Assembly (NCBI GenBank): GCA_034620365.1
Contig: JAQGEQ010000284.1
Coordinates: forward strand, 310,001 to 374,000
Direction: 5' to 3'
DNA: 64,000 nt
From: Pegea sp. RAD2-039
Lineage: Eukaryota; Chordata; Thaliacea; Salpida; Salpidae
The notes beneath the pieces were generated by a model. The model was not told the origin of the DNA and did not search any database. It saw only the letters and a program-made list of their open reading frames with translations. Made by a program: the position numbers and the translations under genes. Shown piece by piece: positions 50,100 through 61,405 of the stretch; within the stretch, counting starts at the first letter, position 1, and each line of letters opens with the position of its first letter.

Positions 50100-50660
50100 T
50101 TCGACAGGTGTACTAAATGAAAATGATCAGGACAAATGGTCTGCACTTATGAATTGTGGAGCCCCAAAAGTGAACCAGTACTTTGAGATTTAAGTAGAAG
50201 CGACAAGGTCAGTCTATAGAAGACTTTCGATGCACTTAACGCAAAAAATTGTATTTTTAAAAGTGTCACGGCAGTAGAACACCACTAAAGGCTTTGCTGA
50301 GGTCTACAAAGATAATAAAGAGATCCCTTGTTTTATTCTAATTATTTTCTTGGATTTGTCGAAGAACAAAGACCATCTGAGTGGTGTTTCTTGGTTCTGA
50401 GCCCACACTAGGTCTTAAGAAGAATATCATCAGGTATAAAAAGAACAATTCTATTCAGTGAAGCTCCTGCAAGAGTTTTTCTTGGAGTCAACCTCTGAGG
50501 TCTGAGCAGTCGGATTTGTCTTCTTTATTTTTGTAAAAGGTGATCACCAAGGTCATTAAGTAGCTCTTCACTTTCATCAGCTCATGCAGGAGTTTGTGCT
50601 GAGTGCTGCCTCCGTAATGGATTACAACTCCGGTGTTATTCATTGAAATACCAGCTAATT
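50100..50660 (-). mobile_element. Decayed non-LTR retrotransposon, third lineage (LINE family C)
   Basis: On the minus strand the broken frame reads VITFYKNKEDKSDCSDLRG, then RNTTQMVFVLRQIQE, then DLFIIFVDLSKAFSGVLLP. These correspond to reverse-transcriptase blocks of the style that has KNKGDRSDCxNYRG, TTDMVFxLRQLQEK and YxAFxDLxKAFD. That wording is unlike families A and B in this window, so it is a separate lineage. Several stops and a frame shift show it is dead. Only about 50230-50560 is clearly alignable by eye; the outer limits are guesses. Confidence 0.75.
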
Positions 50661-51189
50661 ACATTTAAGAGATGACTTTGGAGGTCTTCTCAATTGATGA
50701 GTATTTAACCCTATAAAGTACAAATGTTCAGAACACTTTGAAAAGATAAATTTGTTATCAGCCAGCAATATACGAAACTCTACCGAAGTCTCAGCCTTAA
50801 GTAATGCGCAATAATCAGCTTTCTAGATTTCATAAAATCTTCGGTGATTATCAGAAGAGGGTTTTCTCAATAAGCTCTTTTTACCAGAGGTTCTTCATTA
50901 CATGAAGATTCAGCTGTAAGAGATTGTATGTCACGCAAAGTTTAGGTAACAGAACAGAACGTCTTCAAGATTCTTGGTTATTCCTTAACTTATTTATCTA
51001 TTTGATGAAGATTTTCTTTGATGGAAACTTTTCCAAACTAAACTTCCAATTTAAAAAAATCAGAGAGAACATATATCTCAAAACTATTTCGCTTATTTCA
51101 ATATGTTATTCCTTTCTTTAAAATGTGCTTTGTTTCACTACTTTATCGGATTATTTTTTTCTATAACTTTTAAATATCTTCTGATATAA

Positions 51190-52110
51190 GAGTTACAAGA
51201 AACTATGGTGGATCCAAATAAAAGTGGCAAGAAGTTCAAGTGTAAAGAAAAATTCTGACAAACCAACTTCATCAAAACAAGCTTGGTAATTGCTTTTGCA
51301 ATTATTCAAACCTATCATGCGACATCAGCAAATCTATATCCGCTGAATTGACCGAATTTAAAATTGAAACTGGCAACGATGTTGCTAAGATCATCAAAAA
51401 AATTCTAGTTTGTATAAATTAATTGACGAACTGGATGCCTTTATAAAGAAACCTGTTAAATGTACCTCGGTGGTACGACAAAAATGTTAGTAAGGTGCAG
51501 CTTCTTGCCAAGAATATCACCGACACGCACAAAAAACTTACTTTGAACCGTGAAGACAAAGAAAACAATGTTTTTTTCAGGAAAGTTGAGACAAACGCAA
51601 GTTTCTTGCCAAGCTGTATAAGCTAAGACTTGACAAAAATTCGAGCGCATTAGACTACTTTGCGTTGTGACAGACTGTATGATAGAGGCGGCGATGTTTG
51701 CGTAATTTACAAAACATCGCTTGCACCCATGATCTCTAGAATTCAGATCGATCCCATTAATTGTCCAGGGTTTGAGATTTTCGTTTTCGATTTTCATTAC
51801 TCAAAGTCCAAATTTTCTCGTTTTGTATGTACCTATCTACCACCCTCTAAAACTAATGATGAGGTTAGTGTTAAGTCCTTATTGAAGGCTCTGAAGAGTG
51901 TTGTGTGTCCTGAGTTATATATTTTGGGGGATTTTAATTTTACTAAAATTGATTGGAATAACCCGAAATTAGCATTTAGTTGAAAATCGTTTAGCTTGGA
52001 TAGCGATAATACTAATTCACCCTTTCTAAGTCATGCCTATGTATGCTTCCTAAATGCCAATAATCTATCTAAGATGGTTACTTTTCCAACCCAAGTTAGT
52101 GGTAAGTTTA
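51190..52110 (+). mobile_element. LINE 5' fragment: ORF1 remnant and AP-type endonuclease
   Basis: A cysteine-containing frame at about 51290-51475 (SNLSCDISKSISAELTEF, LIDELDAFIKKPVKC) looks like a LINE ORF1 product. From 51660 a second frame encodes part of an apurinic-type endonuclease: RCDRLYDRGGDVCVIYKTSL, FVCTYLPPSKTND and ELYILGDFNFTKIDWNNP, where GDFN carries the conserved Asp and Asn. A TGA interrupts at 51981 and the frame runs on with SFSLDSDNTNSPFLSH and MVTFPTQVSG. The reverse transcriptase is absent. The style fits CR1-like elements and it could be the 5' half missing from family A, but there is no overlap to prove it. Confidence 0.8.
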
Positions 52111-52189
52111 ATTAATAACAATTAAAATTGAACGAATTAAAAGATCAATAAAATCAGGAAATAGTTGAAATGACAAAAATCACAAATGT

Positions 52190-55100
52190 TTACGTCATAT
52201 CGCTATATCCTTCATTCTGATAAGTTTGTTGTCCTTGCTGCCAATGTGAAAAAGCCACTTTACTTGAAACACTACAACTAAAAATTTAATCAAAAATTGA
52301 AAATAATTTTAAAGAATGATTTTATAAATTAAAAACATTTATCAAATTTTATTTGTCTAAAATTTACCTTTCTCCAAAACTCTTTCTTTTACTTTTAACT
52401 TGTTTTCGAGTCTTGTAAAACTCTTCAGCCTCTTCAACAGTTTCCATCAACTCAAACCCTTTCGTTTCAGGAAACAGTAGAGCCAAGAATCCAGCAGAAA
52501 TACCTGAAAAAATTTTAACAAATTTCATAATCAACTCTTACTCACCTAAACTAATAAAATATTTAGCAAATCAGATAAGAATTTACCTAAACTTGCAAAA
52601 ATCACATTCGGCAACCATCTCACAGAATCCTGAAGTGAGATTATAAAAGGAGCCAAAAATCCTCCTATCCTAGCGGCTACAGAAGATATTCCTACCGCAT
52701 TACTCCTTGATTATAATAAAGTAATTCATATCAAAAAGTTTTTAAGGTTTTGATATAAAAGTTCGAAGAGTTAACTAGAAATACTTTTTAGGAAATTAAA
52801 GTTTAACCCTTAAATATAAATCTTTAATCAAAATAAGAACCTTGTTACAGTTGGATAAAGCTCAGCAACAAGATTGTAGACTATACTGAAAGAAGCTGAA
52901 ACCCCAGCTTTTCCAATGAAAGCAAACACTCTACTGACAGTTTCTAAGCCTGACAAATAATGTTTACTTATTAGGTATATAAAAAAATAGCTTTTATTGA
53001 AGTTTTAACTTAAATAGTAGAATTTTAGATTTTTAAAAGATTGTCAAGCTGATTTATATTTGTAATAAGTTTTTATTAGTTTTGTTTTTAGCAGAACTTT
53101 TAATTACTTTTTTTGTTGTCTGAAAATTCAAGTGAAATAAGTGAAATGAGAAGTCCGAATCCAGCTATAAAATATGCTAAAGAAAGTGTTGTTTTTCGTC
53201 CAATTTTATTTAGTAGGTAAACAGAAATCAAAAGAGCAGGAATTTCAAGGGCTCCATCTGAATACAGCAACATATTTCCATTTTGGTTTATAAACAGTTT
53301 TTAGATAAATAAATCAAACAATATAATCACTAAATTTATGAAATAAGCAACTATCTTTCCAAATACTTTGACAAAAATACTCATTTTAGTTTTTCCTTAA
53401 TCTGCATTTAAATAAATTTTAGATCACAAATTTATTTATTAAATCATAAATAACTTTCATCAATCTATCTTTTCTTATAAAGCTGTTGTAAAATTGTAAA
53501 AGGTTTTAAAAAAACAATCTTGAACAATCTATATTCTAAAGCACAAAAGTTCATTCTACCAATTTAATTAAAATACTTTAACATTAAGTTCATTATGATA
53601 AAATTTCCAATTTCTAAAGTTGCTAAAAAAACTTACTTAAAGCATTATTAAGAAAAATATCTCCAGCCAAAGCCCCTGCATTCAAACTTAAACCATAATA
53701 AACTGTGCTGCAAACAAACCTGAAAAATCATGACATTTTTACTAAACGTTTATTTGAGTAAAAGTGGTTTACCATGCAAACATCATGTTAAATGTAATCA
53801 GCCTGGTTTTAGGGAGTTTAAATAAGTCTATGGCGGTTCCTACGGGCATTTTTTCAGCTCTGTAAACCTTTACAAATAAAGTTGGTTATTGTTTATACAA
53901 TAGTAAAGTAAATTACTAAATTTCATGTTGATTGCAACATCTCATAAGCTCGAGGAAGATATTTCATATAGTGGTGAAAATAGTTCAAATATAAAATTGC
54001 AAAACTAGTTATGTTGGTTCAGACTAGTTTGATTGTTAATAAAACTAAACTTTTAAAATTGATTTAATACTTTTGCAGTTATATAATTTGATGTTTGACT
54101 TCATGTAAAGTAAGATTTAAACTTAAATTAGTTCAATTAAAAGCTTACTAAGCAGAAGAAGATAAAAACAAAGAAACTTAAAAAACGCTTTTTACTTCTG
54201 CTCTTATCCAATCTTCTTCATCTAGTTTCACCTTATTGACTTTCTCAATTAGATTTACAACCTAAAATTAGTTCAGTTTTTAGTTTAACAAGTATAAGAT
54301 AAAACTAAACTTTCTTTGAACAGAATGAAAATAGCAACAAATCTCTAATCTTCAAAATCAATATTTTACTTTTCTTCCTTCTTTATTCCTGCCATTGGTG
54401 AAAAGCCATCTTGGTGATTCTGGTATGAAAAACCCAACACACAGAAATGGGACACCAGTGACGCAACAAGCAATCTAAAAGAAGTTTAGAGTTTTACTTT
54501 TGAAAATTGGTTATATTTAAAACTATTTCTTTTAACTCATCACCATCATATCATGCCAATTTCTCCAAGCATAAGCATATCCTGAAAGAATCATGTACGA
54601 CATTGAAACAAATGATGACGCTATCATTCCAAAAACTGTTCTGTAATTCTCCCCAACAATTTCCATAACTAAAAAAATGTTAATTAGTTTTCATTTTGAA
54701 GATTCATCATTACCATGGTTCAAAATGTAAACAATTAGATGGCTGACAAATTACTCGATGACAAATCTACTGATTCTACAAAAATATATTTAAAAACTCA
54801 TTTATTATTTATTTATAATCAGAATTAATTTTAAAAGATCAATAATAATTATCTTACTATAAACGAGTGTTCCTATATTGCAGCCATAGGAGAAAATTGC
54901 CAACAAAATACGAAACACTATGTACATAGTAAGATTATAGCTAAATGCTGTGGCTAATATACAAGCTAATGATGAAGTGAAGCACAATAAAACAGTTGTC
55001 CTCCTTCCATATCTACAAACCAAACAAGATTAGCTTTTTAAGCAAATAAATTATCTGTGTCTGACCATTTATAAAAAGAACTTAGTTTGTGTAGAAAATG

Positions 55101-56144
55101 GAAAAGAATAATTTAATTAAAATTCATCTCATTTATTTACAATAATATAACTTGATAGAAATATAAAGATGTTACTTGTCACAGAAAGGACCAAATATTA
55201 AAGATCCTATTAACATTCCAACGTAATATAAAGAAGTAGAAAGTGAACTGTAGAAACTTCGATCACAAACGAGATCAAACTATTAAAATATTATTTCAAT
55301 TAGTTTATGACAAAAATGAAACTCAGAAAATCTTTAAATCATCCAAAAACTCTTACCTCAGTTACAACAGTTTCTGTGAATAACGAATCATCAAAATGAT
55401 AACCTTTATCACAAAAAATGGCATCAGCTGATTTGTTTACACATGAGTAGTCACCGGTGCAGTTGTTTAGATCATAATTATATCTACGAAATTACTACCT
55501 TGTTTCATTTGTATCAATTATTTATAAAAGTGTTAGGATTAAAGCAAATATTATCACAAAGTATTAAAAAAGCTTCTTTTTCCAATTGTTAATCTATTAG
55601 CTTTATTTGTTCAATGTATTTCGGTGTGAGAACTTAACACTTAAAATATTATTTATTGACCCAACTACTTCTTTGATTATTTTTTAGTTTCTTTTTTACC
55701 TATAACAACTTTTATATTTAGAGTTGTAATCATCAAAAGGTGTTGTTAAGTTTAAAATGTCATCTTCACTAAGATTTGGGTAAATAGAAGAGTTGTCAAT
55801 TGGTGGAACATTGCATCTGGATAAATAATAACTTGTTTAAACTATTATTTCTCATAATTATTACTAAAATACTATTGCTTTTCTAAAAGTAAGCATAAAA
55901 ATAAAAAAAAGAGAATTGTGTAACACATTAGTTGATATTTATTGTAATTATTTGCTTTCTTAAATCGAATTTAAACTCTTTAAAAATGTTTTTTTAACCT
56001 GTAGTCTGGTGTGTAAGTGATAAACACAGGAGATAAGTTACAAAATCCTCCAACAATATTACAATATGATAATGTTATAAATAAAACCCATTGATACAAT
56101 CCAACTTCACCAAGTTTTTCTAGAAGAACTTCAAACTCTATCAT
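52190..56144 (-). CDS. SLC22-type organic ion transporter, copy 2 (inverted paralogue)
   Basis: Fifteen minus-strand exons join in frame to 574 codons: 56144-55999, 55816-55700, 55483-55357, 55279-55176, 55012-54858, 54668-54544, 54474-54370, 54261-54196, 53867-53773, 53719-53637, 53257-53108, 52949-52841, 52705-52587, 52503-52368, 52277-52190. The first fourteen exon lengths equal those of copy 1 exactly. Family marks are intact: [52 protein letters not shown] and [10 protein letters not shown]. Exons 1, 5 and 8-12 have diverged clearly from copy 1, whereas exons 3-4, 7 and 13-14, with the introns between, are almost identical. The two genes converge, with 4.07 kb between stop codons. Both look functional; the substrate is unknown. 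Confidence 0.93.
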
Positions 56145-57000
56145 TTTAGCAAAGTTTTAACTGTTGAATTTTATAACTTGAATGTTAATCTTATGTTTTG
56201 TTGATAAGTAGATACTTGCAACATAATCATTTGAAAATCGATTTATATATTCTTGAGTAAAACCTTTCGTTGAAAGGTTATTGTTGCTCAGAGAAAACAA
56301 AGAAAGTAAAAACTCGAACTGAACGATTTGTTGCACAATATGTTGCAAGCTGATATTTTATTTTTCTCTAAAAAAATTTTCAAAGATGCTTTTTAAGAAA
56401 GAAATAAAATCCTAGCGCTCAAACATAACTACATTTTACTGTTAGCTTAGTAACTGGGTCAAGACACCGGTTTTTCTGAGTGCTCTATCTGAAAGTAAAA
56501 CTCTTTAAAATAAGCTTTTTTGATACTGTACACCTTACAAATTTTTATTTAATTATTTGGTTGATGTATTTGAAAAGAAATCTTCCCGTTCTATTTTTAT
56601 AATTCACGATTAGAAAACAGCTAAGAGCTGAGAGCTGTCTGTTTTCTGTTTTGATTCTATAGGAACTTCATCGACATAAGCTCGAAAAATTATTTACTAA
56701 TTTAATTCATTAAACAAAGTTAGATAATTCTTACAGCAAACATTATTTTAAATTATTTATTTAAATGACCGAATAAAAATTAATGATTGACCTATTTTAA
56801 AACCATACAAAGGTTTTAATTTTAAAATTTGTTGGTAATTTTGATGTCACTGACTATTTAACAAATACTTTTTCTCTTATTTACACTAATTTTAAAAAAT
56901 TCTTATTTCAGGTCTTCTCATTTCTTTCAAATCTTTAAGAACTGATTTATTTTATTTATCTAACAAACAAAATGTTCTGATTTTAATTCAAGCTTTTAAG
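56145..57000. other. Upstream region shared by copy 2 and the next gene
   Basis: Copy 2 (leftward) and the unrecognised gene (rightward) diverge here, so promoters are expected. I cannot find the first exon or exons of the rightward gene. A stretch at 56912-57000 is open in one frame but does not join the downstream frame. Confidence 0.4.
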
Positions 57001-58580
57001 TTGAAGAAAAATCAAGGACATTGTTTAGAATTCAAGAAGGATTTCAACTGATCACTAAAGATATTCAGTTGATTAAAGATTGTCTGACTGAAGATCCTAA
57101 TGAGTTATCTATTGAGTTAATCAAATCATTTTTCTCACTTATATCAAATACATGTGAATCTTTACCAACTAATTTCGAGTCTTATTTACAATCTGAAGAT
57201 GTTCCTCAGGTTCATATTCTTCTTAAAACTTCTATAAAGTTAATTCTAATTTTATTACAGATTTTAGAATATCTTTTCCAACAAGACGATATCAAAGTAT
57301 CTTCCATTTTAATTGATTTATTTTATATTTATTCATTAGATGAATTTTACCGGAGTTTATTAGGGAAATATTTAAACACCGCCAAGTAAATATGAAAGTT
57401 TAGAAAAAGTTCAACTTTAAACAACTACTTGTGTCGTTATACACTTATCTAAAATTTATTATTTTATTTCTAGTGTTGTTTCATCTCTTTTAAGAGTTGA
57501 CAAAATACAGAAGCATCACAAGGCTGTTTTTATTATTCATAATTTATTACTTGAATCAAGGTAAATAAATTTTATATTCTTTTATGATATTTATATTTTG
57601 CTGTTAATGAATGTTTTCAAAGATCAATTTGTCTGAGATACTTTTTATATTTTAATTTTCTCTGTTTTTTAATTTAATTTAATCATGAAATTTATCTTAT
57701 TTTCAAGCAACTAATTTCATTTTTAATATTTTCTTATGTATTTATGTTATATTCTATCTTATATCCAAGAATTTATACTTTCAAATAGTCTTTAAAGTTC
57801 AAATGTTTCTTCTCCAAGCTTTTCTTTTTTTAAGAATCCAACTTAAATCTTTTTTTTAATTAAAATATTTTCTTTTTTCAGCTTTCAGACAAAACTAAAA
57901 ACTTCAAATAACACCAGACTGTTTGATAACTCTTTAAACGTACTTGTAAGTTTGCAAATTACTTCATCAAATTATTAACTGATATAAAAGAGTTAATATC
58001 TTGTTAGAAATATTTCCAAACTTTTGACATCGAAGTTCAGATGACTTTATTGAAATCATTCAAGAAGTTGCTCATATATTTGCGATTAGAAAACCTTTTA
58101 AGTCTTAACAAAGACCTTATGCAACATATTCGTGAAATACTGGTTTGTATATTTTCTATTCTAACATCATTTAGTGTTTCTAGGATTAGAAAATTGATAT
58201 TTCAGATAAAAACTTGAGCAGAAGAAGAAAAGAAAATAGTTGAATTACTCAGCATATGCCTTAGTCTTGTAAACTTAGAAGAAACGTTTGATGAATGGCT
58301 ATTATCGCACTTGCAGAAGTATTTAGTAAATGATTTATGTGAAGATGTAAAACTGGTAAATGATTTTCTAATTATCAAAACTCTGATTGATATTAAATCT
58401 TTAAAGTTTACCATCAACTGATATTTACTTGAAAATTTAAAAGGTTTTCTAAACGAGAAGATAAATCTTAAAGACAAACTTTTAAACATATTTCTAAAAA
58501 CAAAATTATTTTCTGTTTAGACGAAGTTAAATCAAAACAATAAAAGTTATGCTTCAAAAACCACTTCCTTCTTTTATTAG
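57001..58580 (+). CDS. Unrecognised helical protein, 5' end undefined
   Basis: I do not recognise this gene. Six candidate exons join in frame to about 286 codons: 57001-57385, 57474-57560, 57882-57945, 58008-58131, 58219-58355, 58521-58580 (stop TAG). The translation is leucine-rich and predicted helical, with repeating hydrophobic spacing suggestive of HEAT or armadillo-like repeats (FQLITKDIQLIKDCL, LIKSFFSLISNTC, VQMTLLKSFKKLLIYLRL, EEEKKIVELLSICLSLVNLE). No signal peptide, membrane segment or catalytic motif is visible. The first listed exon needs one base from an upstream exon that I could not find. The join from exon 4 to 5 is chosen to avoid an in-frame TGA at 58215-58217 that the alternative acceptor at 58206 would include. 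It could be a divergent member of a known HEAT-like family. Confidence 0.45.
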
Positions 58581-58822
58581 ATTAAATCAATGTTCCAAAC
58601 AATAATGACAAAAACAGAATAACTATTTGTTAGTTTTTTGAATATCACAAGGTTTTATGAACCAAGTTGTTAGTTTCAAATTTTATTCCAACTTTTCTAT
58701 AGTATTGTTTTTATCAGTTATAAGAAGTTAATATGCAACAGAAAATAAAACATTTAAAGAAGTTAGCAGTGAGATTACAGCATTTGATTTAGTTAAAGTT
58801 AAGTTTAATCTTAGCCAGTAAA

Positions 58823-59710
58823 TTATTTTTTCAAACTCTTGAATAAATCATCTTTTAAAACAGCTTCTTCATTGTATAAAGCTTTATGGAGTAATGCCTG
58901 AATAGTAATCTTGGCTTGGCTTTTTTCTTTTCCGTTTAATGACTTCAATAGTGGCAGCATTTCTTTAATAAATGATTCATCTGAAGAATTTCAAATAATC
59001 AAATCTTGAAATAACAAATTTTAAACTGAAAAACCAACCTTCATCAAGTTTTTCAGATTTTTTATCAGTTGATTTTTTTGAGGCTTTCTTAGAGGTTATT
59101 TGACTTGAAGGATTAGAACTCGAATCAAAACTAGAATCGTGATCATCACTAACATAACTTGACGACCACAATGAAGACGAATAGAACGAGCTCGGAGTCT
59201 TCATACTTTCTCTTCCGCTACAAATTTCGTATTCAATGCTTGCTTGAGAGCGCGCTCTTTTAGAAAGCAATTTGAAAATTAAAACTTTTCCAAATGACTG
59301 TCTTCAACTCGCTTAAAACTTACTTGTCGTCACATTCTTCAGGTAGATCTTTAGAAGAAGCCAAGAAGCAAGCAGAATCTTTTTTATCGGAGCAAGAAGC
59401 ATCTTGATTAGATGAAGAAATCTGTTGAGTTTCAACTGTATAAAATACAAATAATTCATCATCATCATTATCCTCATCACTTTAAATATACTTGACAAAC
59501 ATCATAATATAAACTCCTTAATTTGAATTAAACAGAAAATGAATGATTTGAAAATACTTCCAGATATAAAACTGATTTTAACGGTTACTCACTTGTTTGA
59601 TCTTTGTCTTCAGATGAACTGGAAGATACTTTGAACATTTTCTTTTGGTTTGGAGAATCCTGTTGGTCTTTAGGGTTTTGCAAAATCTGATTATCTGTTG
59701 GATTATCAGT
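58823..59710 (-). CDS. BESS-motif protein, C-terminal exons only
   Basis: Four minus-strand exons join in frame: 59710-59593, 59435-59324, 59256-59039, 58980-58823 (stop TAA at 58825-58823). Together they give about 201 codons. Most is serine- and charge-rich, disordered sequence (SSSSSEDKDQ, SSLWSSSYVSDD, SKKASKKSTDKKSEKLDED). The last exon encodes ESFIKEMLPLLKSLNGKEK followed by SQAKITIQALLHKAL, which fits the BESS motif, a short protein-interaction module best known at the C-terminus of MADF-BESS transcription factors. No MADF DNA-binding domain is visible in the exons I found. Upstream exons should lie at higher coordinates, but I could not identify them. The gene converges with the preceding plus-strand gene, their stops 243 nt apart. 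Confidence 0.6.
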
Positions 59711-60920
59711 CTATAGATAAGTGATTTGATTTGTTAAATTTCAAATTTATTAAAAACTTTAAGTTGTTAAAGCATTTAAAAGATGATCACAACTTTAAAA
59801 TTATTTTGTTGAAGGATTGAAAAACCCCTTTTGAGGGTCATGTAGGTTTCTACATCGATCTTCAATTCAAAAGTAGAAACAAAACTTTCCAAAACACAAA
59901 ATAAAGAACAAAAATCAGTCGAGTAAATTTTTTTCAAAAATACTTTTACAAAAAAATAAATCTTGCCACATTTATATTAAAAGTAAATAAATAATATTGA
60001 TAATGAAAATTATAACTAAAAATATATAAAAATAAACTGCAAGAATAACATTCTGCTAGGTACATAGATAAATAACTAAACCTAAATATCTTTCAACTAG
60101 CCAGCAGTCTCATATTAAAAAAAAATACTTATCTGTAAAATCTAACAAAATTCTATCTTAGGTACTACATACATAGTACTTCTGGAAATAGAAAAGTGTA
60201 CAAAATTTGTAATATTCTTTTTTAAAGACTCGTTCTTTATTATAAATACAACTTTTTTATTAATATTTTTGCAGAAAGCTTTTTAAAATATATTTACTCA
60301 GAAAAATTTATTTTCAAATTTGAGAAACTCTACCAAATTAAAAAAAGCAATTTCTATCAAAAAACTATTAAAATAAATAAAAAGGAACAAATATTTCAAA
60401 GTATAAGCGCACCAACTGCTTAGTTGATACTTTAAATAAATCTCTGACTTTTACATTTATAAAATTTATATAGATAGTTTTAAACTAAAGTTTTTTTACT
60501 TTAATCAAAAGTTTTAAAACATATTTTACAATTTTTATTAATGTAATAACAAAAAACATGACTGAAATAAAATCAATAAATATGACTTTCAAACTATTCA
60601 TATACAAACACTACATACTACATCTATAAACATCTATAGATTTGCATCTCTCATCTATTAGAACTTGAGGACCTTATAAACCTGAAAAATAGTTGATTGA
60701 TGCAAATCTATTAGTAATTAAATAATTATATAAATAACTTTTCGCGCTTATAATAATAATAACAGGACTGTGTCTCGGATGAGGACATCCATGAGAGATG
60801 AACAGGGAGTGATGATACTTCAGATGAATCAAGACACAGCCTTTAGTTGATTTTTGAACTTTTTCTGTAGATGACACACAGATTAAATCATTTTTGTAGC
60901 AGAGAGTTTTGATCTAAAAC
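59711..60920. other. AT-rich stretch, possible missing 5' exons of the BESS gene
   Basis: No exon I can defend. A GC-richer patch at 60770-60870 has a minus-strand open frame (60877-60674) with no family resemblance. Confidence 0.35.
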
Positions 60921-61167
60921 CTCTTTTTGATCGAGAATATCATTTTTCAGCTAATATTTGTGGAAGAGGAAGTAGCTAATGAACAAATGCTTTGTCTACA
61001 ATGTGAAGCGAAGATATTCCTTTGTAATTGTTGCAATTGGCCCTCTTTTTGATCGAGCATATCATTTTTCAGCTAATATTTGTGGAAGAGGAAGTAGCTA
61101 ATGAACAAATGCTTTGTCTACAATGTGAAGCGAAGATATTCCTTTGTAATTGTTGCAATTGGCCCTC
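60921..61167. repeat. 122-bp tandem duplication
   Basis: CTCTTTTTGATCGAGAATAT at 60921 recurs at 61043 as CTCTTTTTGATCGAGCATAT. The whole 122-bp unit, including TTTGTGGAAGAGGAAGTAGC and GGCCCTC, is repeated head to tail with only one substitution that I can see. Such high identity implies a recent duplication. The unit encodes no protein I recognise. Confidence 0.92.
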
Positions 61168-61269
61168 GAACCCTTATTTTTGTACAATATTTGTATCGTG
61201 CATGTTTTCCGAAACTTCTTTCCAAAATTTGATTAAAGTATCGTAGAGAAGAGACAGAAAGCAAGTTTT

Positions 61270-61405
61270 AAACTGATTTATTAGGACAGATGGTAGACCG
61301 TCGCTACCAGGTGATTTGCCACAACTTATTGTAGAAATGTTGATCTTATTCTGTTAAATTAGCTATAAGAGTTGAATATTTTGTCACTCGCAGCCATACT
61401 ATAAA
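61270..61405. mobile_element. LINE scraps: reverse-transcriptase piece and a family B end
   Basis: The minus strand of 61323-61270 reads GKSPGSDGLPSVLINQFK, the KSPGPDGIP block of non-LTR reverse transcriptases. Next to it, on the plus strand at 61363-61405, AGCTATAAGAGTTGAA and CACTCGCAGCCA resemble the 3' end of family B at about 15752-15788. The two pieces are in opposite orientation, so they are separate fragments. Confidence 0.6.

Noticed and set aside
56912..57020. Apparent +1 frameshift between an open stretch (SFKSLRTDLFYLSNKQ) and the downstream frame, suggesting a pseudogene
   Set aside because: An acceptor TTTTAAG before 57001 gives a clean in-frame start of the exon, so no frameshift is needed; the upstream stretch may be non-coding.
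58206..58217. In-frame TGA in the unrecognised gene, read as evidence of decay
   Set aside because: A donor at 58132 and an acceptor before 58219 keep phase and avoid the stop, so the gene is not shown to be broken.
60674..60877. Minus-strand open frame with clustered His and Pro residues
   Set aside because: No family pattern and no joining exon; GC content alone does not support a gene.
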